A stretch of DNA of 64,000 nt from positions 146,482 through 210,481 of the forward strand of contig VCJN01002143.1 in NCBI GenBank assembly GCA_006384855.1, given 5' to 3'. Made by a program: the position numbers and the translations under genes. Source of the stretch: Tetraselmis striata. Lineage: Eukaryota; Chlorophyta; Chlorodendrophyceae; Chlorodendrales; Chlorodendraceae. Under the pieces are notes generated by a model. The model was not told the DNA's origin, did no database searches, and worked only from the letters and a program-made list of their open reading frames with translations. This document shows, piece by piece, positions 35,211-46,500 of the stretch; position 1 is the stretch's first letter; each line of letters starts with the position of its first letter.

Positions 35211-37980
35211 TTTCAATCATGCATTCGAGTCTGGTTTTGCCAAGAAGGGTGCGGAGGCTGTTTTACACGGAAAAGCGCCATTGTATGGCTAGAAAGGTTC
35301 AGCGAAAGGGGAGGGAGTGTCGGAGGAGGCCGCAGGGCGGAGGCGGAAAACAGGAGGGCGCTGCGGAAGGCAGCGAGCTGGAAGATGGCAGACGACCTGT
35401 TGTTGGCTGTCCGTAGTAGCTCCCCGGCCGGAAGCGCGTGGCTCACGGGCGATGGGGAATCCCGTACCAAAACCCGACGGCAACAATTACTTCACCGCTT
35501 GAAACCACTAACAGACCGTACGGTCGCACTAGGACAGTTTTAATCCGTTAGGAAACCCCATAAACACGTTTAGATAATTTCAATCATGCATGCGAGTCTG
35601 GTTTTGCCAGTTTACACGCGTTTCGTTTACGACTGCGAGCGCAAGCAGTCGGCCGGCGTGCCGACAAGACGAAGGTGGAAGATGTCTTGAGTTGTAGAAG
35701 CTTTCGCGCGCCGCGAGAGGTCCTCGATCGAGGCGCATGCGCATCAGACGCGGGCGGGAGATGTTGATGCCGGCATGATATAGGCCGGAATATTAAAGCG
35801 CCGAATATTAAAGGGCGGAATATTAAAGCGCCGTAAACCAACGGCGCCCTATAGCATCATTGGCCGCGCGCCATGGTGGCGTGCGGCACGAGCCGGAACT
35901 GCAAGCCAGTAGAAGCATGGGTACAAGTGGCCAAGTTGGCGACGAGCGCCCAGCAAAGCAGCGGCATATGCACCAGTAGGACGAGTACAACTGCGCGCAC
36001 GAGCGCGCGAGCGCGCCGCGTACATCCCAATGAAGTACTGGTACATGTACCCGACGCGATGGTAACTTTACACATGTACTGGCGATGCACGTTACGAGGG
36101 GTGGACACGCAACAACGCGCGATGACAGCGATGTAATGCTGCCGGCATCACCAGCGGTGGTTGATTCGCCCCCTTGTGCGAAGGGCGGTGGGTGAAAGGC
36201 ACAGCGCTGAGGGGCGTGGGAGCGTGGGACCCCGTGTGGTCGTATCGTACCGGCTCTTAGGTGTGTCGGGGTCGGTTGTCGGCGAAGACCCGACGTCTCA
36301 GAAGACCCGTCGACTCGGTACGCTGTCGCCGTGGGTCTTTCTTCGCGGAGAGCGGTGAGCCGGCCGCCGTTGCCGCACCAGCGACGGCTGCTGACCACCC
36401 CACAAAGCGCATGCTTAGCATGATGCCACGAAACGCACAAATCGCGTGAGGTGGCGGTGCTGTCCCCCGGCGGGCAACTCGCTCGTGTTGTCACAGATGA
36501 GTTGCCGTGACGTCGGAAGCGGGTTGGCCGGCGCGTAGAGGCCCTTGTAGCCTATGCCGGCTCGTAACGATGCCAATGATGTCGGGGAGAGGGTGACGAC
36601 GAGGCGGCCGCTGCTGCTGCACCAGCAACGGCTGCTGATCACCCCACAAAGCGCATGCTTAGGATGATGTCACGAAACGCACAATTCGCGTGAGGTGGCG
36701 GAGCTGTCCCCCGGCGGGCAGCTCGTGTTGTCACAAACGAGTTGCCGTGACGTCGGAAGCAGGTTGGCCGGCGCGTAGAGGTCCTTGTGGCCTATGCTGG
36801 CCCGTAACGATGCCAATGATGTCGGGGGGAGGGTGACGACGAGGCGGCCGCTGCTGCTGCACCAGCGACGGTCGCCGAAGTTCCAAACCCGGACTTGGCC
36901 AGGGGTGGTTAATACGTATACCACGAGACGCCAGGCACGCCAGGTGGTAGAGCTGCCCCCCGGCGGGCAGGTGCAGGTTGTCGTGGTCCTTGTGACGACG
37001 ACGTTGCAGTAGGAGGCGTCGGAGACGCGTTGGGACGAGCCGCACAAACGCCTTCCACTGCGACCACAGCAAACGTTGCTGAAGCATGATTGGGGCGAGC
37101 GAGGGCAACGAGCCCTCTCAAAACACCGGCGCATGACCGGCGCCACCCCGGTAACATGCCAATTACGCGAGTAGTTCCGGAAAACCATAGCATGTAACGA
37201 CCGTTGATGCCACGACGCCCTGTTGCGAGGACACGCGGACCGGTTTATTGCAGTGTCTTGCGGGACAACAAATGGTCGCCCGGACGACACGAACGTCCTC
37301 CTCCGTCCGCGCCGTTTCGTTGCGGTGGGCGTAGTTGTCGTAGTTGACAACCGTGACGAGCAGCGGCCATGGTGCCGAGCGCGTCTACCTCACCTAACCT
37401 CAAGAGTTGACTACTGCGAGAGGGCGCTCCACTGCAAAAGCCCCGAAGGCATGTATTGCGGCTCGACTTCAGGTGTTGAGGTGTAAACCCGCCCCCAACG
37501 GGGACCCCCCAGCTCCAATATTCCTTGCATCGCTACCCGAAAACGTCCCAGCCAGCTGCAAAGCCGGGGCAAAAACGGAGAACGACCTCGGGCACACGAG
37601 TAGAGTAAACTACATCACCGAGGGGTTGTCTGTCGCTGCCTGATGATGTAACGCATGTGCGCGGCACGACGACTCACTACCGGGTGGATGAACCTCGGTG
37701 CGGACTTGTTCAACCTCAGTGACCCTCGCGCGCACAAGTACGCGAAGCCGCTGCCGGAGGCAACGAGCTAGAAGATGGCAGACGACCTGCTGGTGGCTGT
37801 CCTAAGTAGCTCCCCGGCCGGGAGCGCAGGGCTCACGGGCGACGATGGGGCAGCCCGTACCAAAACCCGATGGTAACAGTTACTTAACCGCTTGAAACCA
37901 CTAACATACCGTACGACGCACGGGTCGCACTAGGGCAGTTTTAATCCGTTAGGAAACCCCATAAATACGTTTCGATAATT
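35211..37980 (-). mobile_element. Non-autonomous sibling retroelement with split direct repeats
   Basis: Same architecture as its neighbour: B2 word at 35211-35242 (TTTCAATCATGCATTCGAGT then CTGGTTTTGCCA), A2 at 35358-35577, B1 word at 35578-35609, and A1 at 37748-37980. A1 and A2 share GAAGATGGCAGACGACCTG, AGTAGCTCCCCGGCCGG and CCGTTAGGAAACCCCATAAA. Between them lie 2.1 kb with no recombinase, RT or Gag motif. The interior has a 243-bp tandem repeat, and one minus-strand stretch (about 37100-36960) resembles a basic Gag fragment (QQRLLWSQWKAFVRLVPTRL). Confidence 0.75.
36390..36960 (-). repeat. 243-bp tandem repeat inside the non-autonomous element
   Basis: GTGAGGTGGCGG followed by STGTCCCCCGGCGGGCA occurs at 36447 and 36690 (spacing 243 = 81 codons). 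A diverged third copy starts near 36941. On the minus strand the two good copies encode near-identical peptides (GRLVVTLPPTSLASLRASIG and GRLVVTLSPTSLASLRAGIG). A repeated protein module is possible but unproven. Confidence 0.75.
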
Positions 37981-38048
37981 TAGGTTGCCCAACGCCACCT
38001 CAGCCGCCGAGCGATTCGCTTGCGTGACTTCGCGGCCCTCGCGCGCTC

Positions 38049-39085
38049 TTGGCTTCCAGCGTACGGGTGCCGCGGCGTCGCGACTTGATACCCTGCGCTT
38101 ACCTTGTACATCGCGTGCGGGCCGGGCTCCCTATCGCTTTTCCAATCGGATCACGGGTCAGCCCGCAAGATTCCCCATGTTGCTTTTTCGGCCGCCGCTG
38201 CGCGGGTGCTGGGCCTTCGCCGCGCGGGGGTTCCGCGCTTGTCACATATATTCGGGGCCCACGTGTGGTATTGATCCCTTATGGCTTTGCTCTACGGATG
38301 GCTCGAACCGGAATGCCACGGAAATCGTCGTGGATCATCTGCCCGTCTATCTGCCCCGTCGCGAACTACTACAAGAACCGCATGCATACCGCTTTGAAAA
38401 ATATATGGGCTGCCGTGGCGATTGAAGCGGGGACGGTGTTCGACCGGGCCCGCTCGGGAGTCGGCGACTTGATGACCCTTGAGACGAGTGAGCTGCGCCC
38501 AACGGACTGCTGACGGCCGTCACGGCGGAGTGGATGAGGGGGGGGGGGGGGGGGGCGTGCGATCGATTTTGCGTGCGTGTCCTCCACGACCCCCACTTGG
38601 GGCAACGATCCCCGCTGGTGCACTACCCTGGGGATCGCGGCGACCGAGGTGGAGCACAACAAGCAGTTAGCGGCGGATGACCGGGCGTCTTCCGCCGCCC
38701 CCGTGCAATCTCACCGCTACTGCCTTTTGTGGTTGAGGAACGCGGCCGCCGCCTCGGAAAATCCGCTTTGACGGTGGTTTACATCTTTGCGGTGTTGCTT
38801 GCTGTGTGCAACTTCCCCGGCGGTACTTCCGCCCCGACTTTATGCTTCCTTCGTGGTCAGTCCGTTCAGGCTCTTCGGAACTTTGTCGCCAATCAGCCCG
38901 ATGAGTTCCGCCATCATCATCTGTCGCGCACGCGGCGGGGGTTGTTGAAGCGAGTCTCTGCTTGCGTGCATGGTACCTTGGGCGACATTCTCTCAACCGG
39001 AGTGCAGACGGCCAAGTCTGATGCGTCTGCCCGTGCTCATTCCGCACCCTCTTCCGGTGCTGCTTCCCCCTCGCAATTGCTGTAG
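38049..39085 (+). CDS. Unrecognised, repeat-associated gene (probable transposon ORF)
   Basis: Protein-like stretches: RMARTGMPRKSSWIICPS and NYYKNRMHTALKNIWAAVAI (up to TGA 38513), then after a 17-base G run CVSSTTPTWGNDPRWCTTLG with AATEVEHNKQLAADDRASSA, then LTVVYIFAVLLAVCNFPGG, ALRNFVANQPDEFRHHHLSR and GDILSTGVQTAKSDASARAH, ending TAG at 39083-39085. Introns are likely but junctions are not fixed. The last 28 codons recur, diverged but with a stop at the same place, at 39533-39633. This suggests a repeated element's gene. No family recognised. Confidence 0.45.
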
Positions 39086-39393
39086 TGGACGTTTCCTATT
39101 GCCTTTTCGGGTGGTTTCCTGATCGCGTTTTGCAGCTCGCTCATATACAATACTTAGGACTTGGCGGCATGTTCTACCGCCAGTAGCGAGTAGCATCGAG
39201 TAGTACAGGTAGCGAGTAGCGCACCGCCAGTAGTAGGATCGCTAGTCGTCGGATAATCCTTTTACTGTAGTAGCTACTACAGTGGAAGTCACTATTCGTT
39301 GGTGACTACTGACTAGCTAGTCACTAATAATTATATAATTGCATGAGCTAGTCACTAAGGAAGTCAGGATTGGTACCCGTACCGCGCTGCTTG

Positions 39394-39490
39394 ATGATGT
39401 CAGCGTTCCCGCCCCTGGTGGCCCGTAGCTGGATTTTCTTCTGGATTTCTGTATGGATTTCTTGAATTTTGCAGCTGGCTCATGTAATCA
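39394..39490. repeat. Dispersed repeat copy, inverted relative to 6043-6125
   Basis: Contains GGCCCGTAGCTGGATTTTCT, GGATTTCTGTATGGATTTCT and GCTCATGTAATCACATG. It is the reverse complement of the 6.0-kb copy with minor changes. Confidence 0.75.
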
Positions 39491-39532
39491 CATGAAACAA
39501 CGACTACGTGGTAGTATGATCGTCCGTTCTCT

Positions 39533-39693
39533 CTGCCGGTGTGCAGATGGCCAAGTCTGATGCGTGTGCTCGTGCCCACTGTGCGTCTTCTCATGTTATT
39601 GCTTCCACCCCGCAGTCGCTATAGAGGACCTTTCTGATTGCCTTTTATTTTGGTGATTTCCGATATCGCCTTCTGCTGCTAGCTCATGTAATT
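39533..39693 (+). repeat. Diverged duplicate of the 3' end at 38991-39155
   Basis: Both copies read GTGCAGAYGGCCAAGTCTGA then a short ORF tail and stop (TAG), then GATTGCCTTTT, GGTGATTTCC-like sequence and end with GCTAGCTCATGTAAT (or GCTCGCTCATATACAAT). The 161 bases align end to end. Confidence 0.8.
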
Positions 39694-39793
39694 ATTATCG
39701 TCCGCACGCCATCTTCTAAGATTTAATTACATGAGCTAGCAGCAGAAGGCGATATCAGGAAATCACCAAAAAAAGGACAATCAGAAAGGTCCT
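39625..39793. repeat. Fold-back repeat, 70-nt arms, with 14-bp direct duplication
   Basis: The arms 39625-39694 and 39724-39793 are near-perfect reverse complements (AGGACCTTTCTGATTGCCTT versus its complement; GCTGCTAGCTCATGTAATTA versus TAATTACATGAGCTAGCAGC), with a 29-base loop. The right arm is bracketed by CCATCTTCTAAGAT at 39709-39722 and 39794-39807, which looks like a target-site duplication for insertion of that arm. Confidence 0.85.
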
Positions 39794-39807
39794 CCATCTT
39801 CTAAGAT

Positions 39808-40579
39808 CTATCTTAAAAATGATACACCCAAACGGCGCGCCCACACCTCAATAACCAGCATATTGCTGGATTAATTATTGGAAACCAGCGTAACTGGATT
39901 GCTGCCCAAACGGCCGTCGTAGAGACGCTGCAAGGGTTTCACTGGTGCCAGTCCTGTCCTGGGGGCGGGAAAAAAAAACCAGCATATTCGTGTAAGTACG
40001 GGTACCAGGTACAGGCGGTAGTCGCGATCTCCATATATACCCGTACCCTGTAGTCGCTATCGAATCCACCATCAGCAGTCCAGCCCCCGTCTCGAAGATG
40101 CGGCTGATGTGAGCTGATCCGCCTGCTACGGCCTCAGGTATAAAGTATCATCTTATTACATCAGGGCTTTCACAAAAGCGCACTACAACAGGACTAACAG
40201 CAACTATGAAAGGTTGCCAGCAAAAGAGAGGTACGGCCTCAGGTGATAATCCTTATATAGCAGTATCCCATATCTGCTCCCCAGCTGGTATATACTGTGT
40301 TTATACTCCTGTATATACTGGTATACCAGCGACCTACATAGCGACTAGAGGTATTCGTCCTGCGGCGGTAGATTTGCTACTGGCCTTGTGTTTTTCACAC
40401 GAGTACTCATCGCGAACTCGTGTCCAACTCGCGTCAAAGAACGATCACATACCCTCTGATTATATGCCTCGCACAAGACGACCTCTTGAGTTTCGCCCCT
40501 CCAGCAGCTGCCCGACCACAGCAACGCCACCACTCCGCTCCCAACATAAAATCCACACCAGCCTTCTCTGGCACATCAT
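39808..40579. other. Spacer upstream of RSH1
   Basis: Moderately AT-rich. Has GTAGTCGCTA at 40050-40059 and TAGCGACTAG at 40338. The last 200 bases before 40580 are probably promoter and 5' UTR; TATATAG occurs near 40255. Confidence 0.35.
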
Positions 40580-43500
40580 ATGGTAGCTGCGTTGGCCGCG
40601 GCGCCACCGCGGCCGTCGAGTTCCCCTTCGCCGCTTCTTGGCGCGCCTCATCATCAGCAGCAACAGCAGCTCTTCTGCTGTTTCGCAGTACATTCAAGCA
40701 ACACCCGGTCGCGTAGCAGCAGCATGCTGACAACCTTCACACCTAGCGCGGCGACGGTGGTTGCTTCCGTGCCGCAACGCCACCATCTCTGCCTCGGATC
40801 CCTTAGAACTCGACACAATGTCACCGTCCCTACCTGGACCACATCACGAGCATCGTCTATTGATCAAACCCAGCGTGCTCCCTACTCTACGCGAGTGCGC
40901 CCCGGGGTGTGTTGCAACGCCTCTACCGGCCGGCTGGACCTCGACGCGCTGGCGGAGCTAGACCGTGTCGTCCGCCACGCCACCCCCCTATCAGCCGGTA
41001 CGTCTCCCGGCCAGAGGGTAAAACTGGGTGAAACTTCCCACCATCCGGTCCATATTCCAGCAACAGCAGTGCGCACCGCACCCCCTACTTGGTCCCTCGA
41101 GTGCCAGCCAGTCTCCGCGGGTCGGCACGGTGCCCTTACTCATCGTCGTTCGCGCGCCGATACGCGAGATTTAATAGGTGGCATTAACCGCGAATAAACG
41201 GAGTGCGATTCTGGCAAGGAAGTCACGTTAATAGTTGCCGGATGGTTTCGTACCAATGCCAGCGTTTATCAGCGCGAACGCCCCACGTCCCCCTCGCCCC
41301 CCCGCCTCCACCAATCAGCCAACCCATCCCCATCACGCTTGCGGGCCTTGAGTAGTAGCCGAAGCGCTGTTTCGGATGTCGGGACTTGGCACTCTCGACC
41401 AGCCCGGTGTTTACTAGCCACCCCTCACCCCAGGGTCCTGACGAGGGCAGCAATGGGCTGGGTGGGTAAGCCCTGATGGCTGGAACTAAGGGCGTTAGCT
41501 CATCTATGCGACCGCAGGCGACCTACTGCTGATGCACCATAGCGCGGGCTGGTACGGCGAAATCTGCGGGGCGGCAGTGCTGCTGGGCTTTGTGGGGTAT
41601 CACACCTTCAAGGGGCTTTGGAGCTCTGCGGAGAAGTATGTGTTCCAGAGTGTGCAGGAGGAGGTGCCTCCTTCCACCCGCTGTCCACCCAGTGCTACCA
41701 TGCACTACCCTGCCCACCGATGCGGCCCATGCTGACCGCATGGATACGCACAGTACCCCTGCTACCACCAGTGACTGAGGGGGGGAGATGTGCACCGCAG
41801 CTCGAGACGGTAACAGTGCACGGGGTGGACATCACAGAGAGCGCGCTCATGGGTCTCCCTGAGGTGAGTGCAGAACTTCAAGGTGGTAATAATTGTGTGT
41901 GTATGTTGGGGGGGGAGGGGGGCGGGGGGCACATGTGCAGCGCTGTTCCTGCGGGCTCGGAGCACTATATCGCTGCTGCTGGCTAGCATACAGTGCAGCA
42001 TACACATCCCCTGGGTTGGTTGCGCCAGCGGCGGGTTTGGCGATATGCACCCCTCGTTGCGGTGCTCTGCCCAGGTGAGGCGAGCGACGAACTTTGCGGC
42101 GGAGGCTCACAAGGGGCAGATGCGGCGAACGCAGGAGCCATATGTATCGCATTGCTTAGAGACAGGTGAGATTGGCGGCACGGTGTGGGCAATGCGAAAT
42201 TGCGCGCCGATTTGAAGTGGTCGCAACGTACAGCCCACTAAGCAGCACCTGCTGGGGCCTGACCGGGGGGGCAGGGCTGATTGTCGAGGCGTTGATGGGG
42301 CCAATCTCCGGCACGGTGCGCGCACGGACGGCGGTCATTGCGGCGGTGCTGCACGATGTGGTGGACGACACGCACGTGGCGCTGGAGGAGGTGCAGGGCC
42401 GCTTTGGCCAGGAGGTCGCGGGCATCGTATCAAAGGTCAGCCAGCTCAGCCGCATGAATCAGCTGCTGCGCCGCCAGCGGCGCCTCGGCGTGCAGGTGCG
42501 CATTTTGCTGCATTCCGTCCCCACCACACTGCCGACCCCCCTTGTCATGCCAGGCCGGGCCAGTCCCTTTGCAACTGAGGCACTGCCTAAGCGCACCCCC
42601 TTTCCATCCCCTCTACTCGTGCTTTCCGCCGTGGGTGCCAGGAAAAGGCAAGCAAGGATGTGATGGATGCAATCGACGACCAGGAGCTGCGCGCGCTCAT
42701 CCTAAGCATGGTGGACGAGCCGCTGGTGATCCTGATCAAGCTGGCCGACCGGCTGCACAACATGCGCACCATCTACGCGCTGAAGCCTGCCAAGCAGAGG
42801 GCTGTGGCGCAGGAGACGCTCAGTGTGTGGTGCAACCTTGCGGAGCGGCTGGGCATGTTTGCGCTCAAGGTGCACCCCGCCCCTCCCCACAGAGCCACGC
42901 CCTGCAGTAGCACTGATCGAAATCGGGGACCGTACATTGGAATGGAGATTTCGTAAGCGATCGGACTAAATGTCCGAATTGGGAATTTGGACACTTGGCC
43001 TCGGCATGGGTGGTGTGGATGTCACACGGAGAAGCCGGCTGTACAGTTAACATGGGGAGGAGGGGGGGGGTAGCAAGACAGCTTTAGCCTGTCAGTTTGT
43101 GACATGTCAAGCGCAACGGATGGCCCATTCGAGGGTTGGTGGAGTGGATGGGGTGGAAACCAGGGGGGGGGGGGGGGGATTCATCGCCAATAAGTGTTCC
43201 CGTCACCATTAGCAACGCAACTTTGGTGTGCACCGTTCCCTTGATGAGAGGGCTAGTAAGCACGGAAGCGGTGCCATAGGCAGTCATTACGTACTGTGAC
43301 ATTATCCTAGCATCAACGTGTGATAGCGCGGACATCAAATCAGAACCGTGCTGATCAGCAGATCAGCCCACGAGGCATGGTTGACAAGGTGTTGTTTAGG
43401 GACTGCCGTCGCATCGTCGCAATTCCGTGCACCGCGCTGTCACCAGGTGATCAGGTAGGTCTTGGGTGGTCTCAGTCGTCGTGCGCCCGCGGATATGGAA

Positions 43501-46500
43501 GGCGCTGCGGCAGGACTTGACCTATACTCTGAAGACGCGAACTGTGTCCGGTGCTATGAGAAAGCGTGTGCACAGCTGGGGGCTGGGTTGGTACACGCGG
43601 GCTGAGCGGTGGCCATGCCACAGGCGGAGCTGGAGGACCTGTGCTTTGCGGTACTGCAGCCCGACATGTACATCCGGCTGTACGACGACTTGCACCGCTA
43701 CTGGGACGGCGAATCGGACGAGTGGGATGAGGGAAGCTTCCAGGTGGCGGGCACCGTGGATGCGGGCATCTCATGCCTGGGCAGCAACGGCCACATGGGG
43801 GCGGAGCTTAACCTGGAGCAGATGCAGTGCGTGCCGCCCCCCCCCCCCCCCCCAACACACACACACACACACACACATGTACCTTTGCAACGCACAAGCA
43901 GTACATGTACATAGCGCACATCAGCACTCCCTGGGTTCCCTGATGAGGCACGGCACGTGTGCGCGCCGTCAGGCGGGTCTGCGCACACTCGCGCGCGAAT
44001 GAGCGCGCCGTCGCGCGCATGCTCAGAGAAATAAGAGCCTTGTTGCCATCAAAGCGAGATAGGGAGAGAGACAGAGACAGAGAAAGACATAGAGAGAAAG
44101 ACATAGAGAGAAAGACGTAGAGAGAGACAGAGGGAGAGAGGGAGGGAGAGAGGGACCTTACATGTTAAGAACCCAAGGTGGGTAAGGGGCGTCACCCCAC
44201 CCAAACCGCAAAACTGGCTGCAGCCCCATGGCTGGGTCCCATCATAACATGCCTCGGGGTCAGTCCCCACTTTATTGGTTAAGCATGTCTAGCTACCGCG
44301 TGTATTTGGGTGCATTAATGGGCGTCATATTTGTGGCTGCTGACAGCCCAGTTCCATTTTTTTTTCGGGGATCGCAAGCCTTGCCGGTCCTCCCCAGCGG
44401 ATTGATCCAAGTTCTATGGGCTGCGTTTACAGCGACCTGCACAATGTAGTAGCACAATTTTTACTGCTCGTGCGGGCCCACGCTACCTGCTGCTGCGTCC
44501 AGGATTTGATTGAGGCGAGGCTGGCTGCGCTGGCTGGCCGCAGGCGCGAGCCGGACCTCATGATGCAGCTGCTGAGCACGGTGCCGCGCTTCGAGGCCGT
44601 CACGTTCAGCAGCCAGCGCCGCCTGAGCGGCGAGATCTCGCGCGGCCTGGCGGAGCTGGAGGTCTGCGCGCGGCAGCTGCTGCAGGAGCTGTCGCTGGAA
44701 TCGTACGCGCCCGGGCTGGACGTCGTGGTGCAGGGCCGGCTGAAGAGCCTGTACAGGTGAGGCAACCCAGCCAGGGCCAACTGATCTGCTGTCAAGCTCT
44801 ATCAGACCCTCGTCTTAATGCCGCCGTAGATGTTGCGGGACGGGGTACCGGGGTGCATGCGCTAAACCATGCCGGTGCAAGTGCTACGGGTGAGAGCATC
44901 GAGACGCTTTTGTCATTCAATTAGAGGATAGCTCCCATCGCAGTATCGTTGCCAGCGCTTGCCAGCAACCGGAGAAACACGTCATGTGTGTCTCGCGTTC
45001 GAGAACCGCATGGCACCAGTGGAGCACACGGTTTGCACAGTGCTGCGGACTCTACGCAGGCTTGATGTTGAAGTATGTGCAGATCTCGCTCCTTGAGGGC
45101 CCTATGCCCTGAGAGTGGGTTTAGCGGCGCAGAGGGGCATGCATGTCCATCAGGCGGACATGTAGGCAACCTTCCTCAATGCCGCACTCGAGGAGGAGAT
45201 CCACATGAAACAACTATCAAACTTCATCCTGCCGTCGTTATGCCCGAAACCCACGTCGTCCTTCTTGTTTGCGAGCGCGGGGAGTGAGTGACCCACAACG
45301 CCCTGGCCGCGGCGCAGCGTGCACAAGAAGATGACGCGCAAGCGGGTGGACTTCAAGGAGATCTACGACGCTCGCGCGCTGCGCGTGGTGGTGGACGACA
45401 TGGGCGGCCAGCGCGAGGCGGCGGCCATGGCGGCGTGCTACCGGCTGCTGCCGGCGGTGCACCGCCTATGGCGGCCCATATGGGGCGAGACGGACGACTA
45501 CATTGCCAACCCCAAGGTGCTCCCCTTTCTGCTACCCCTGCACTCCTATTCCATGGCCGTTGTTGCCTACAAGCTTGCAGGGGTTGCATTCATATGGGCA
45601 GGGGTGAGTTAGGTATAGGCAGCCTCGTGGGTGCTGCGAAGGGGAATGCTGCCGGCCGGCCTCAGCGGCTGAGCGGGGGCGGGCCATGCGCGCGCAGGCG
45701 TCGGGCTACCAGTCGCTCCACACGGCCGTGCTGGGGCCCAGCAACATTCCGCTGGAAATCCAGATCCGCACGGCGTCCATGCACGAGATCGCAGAGTACG
45801 GCAAGGCGGCGCACTGGGTGTACAAGGAATCGCCGCACTCAGTGTCGTCCGGAGGTGCGATGCCATGCCGCGCCGTGCCCCCTGGGCGTGCAATCCCTGC
45901 ACCGGATTATGCCCACGCCGACAGGGTGTCAGGGATTCCCCGCCCGGCCAGGGAACCGCTGTGTAGGAGGCCCGGAGAAACAGCACATGTAGACGGTACA
46001 AATCAGCATTTCAGGCCTGCCCATTTGCCGATGAGGCATGGGCCATGTGCTCGCCGGCGTGCTAGGCGGGTTGGGACGCGTGCAGGCGCGGTCGCGCATG
46101 TACTCAGAAAGCCCAGGAAACAAACTGAACTTGGTAGGGCGTGTCGCTCAGCCAGGAAGCTGAGGTGTGCAATGTCGCAGTAACCACACATTGGGCTTGC
46201 CATGCATTTGTGTTTTGACGCCCTCATGAAGAAGCAAACGCAGCGTATATCTGAACATCCGGCGTAGTACATCACCAACATGACACCGAATATTCGAATT
46301 GCTGGCGCGAGAATCCATGGTGTATTCCCGGCCGCGTTGACTGCTGTGGTTCGCGCGGCGGCAGGCACCGTGAAGGCACGCGCGGCGGGGGGGCAGCCGG
46401 TGCTGCGAATCGACGGCGGCGTGCTGCGGGACGGCGTGATCGTGCGCGCCACGGACGGAGGCAAGCGCCTGCTGTGCGCCAGCTTCATGGCGGGCCGGCT

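Noticed and set aside
35823-37350. Long minus ORFs in the non-autonomous element
   Set aside because: Ser/Arg/Thr-rich and driven by the tandem repeat and high GC. No domain motif. Kept only as a possible repeated module.
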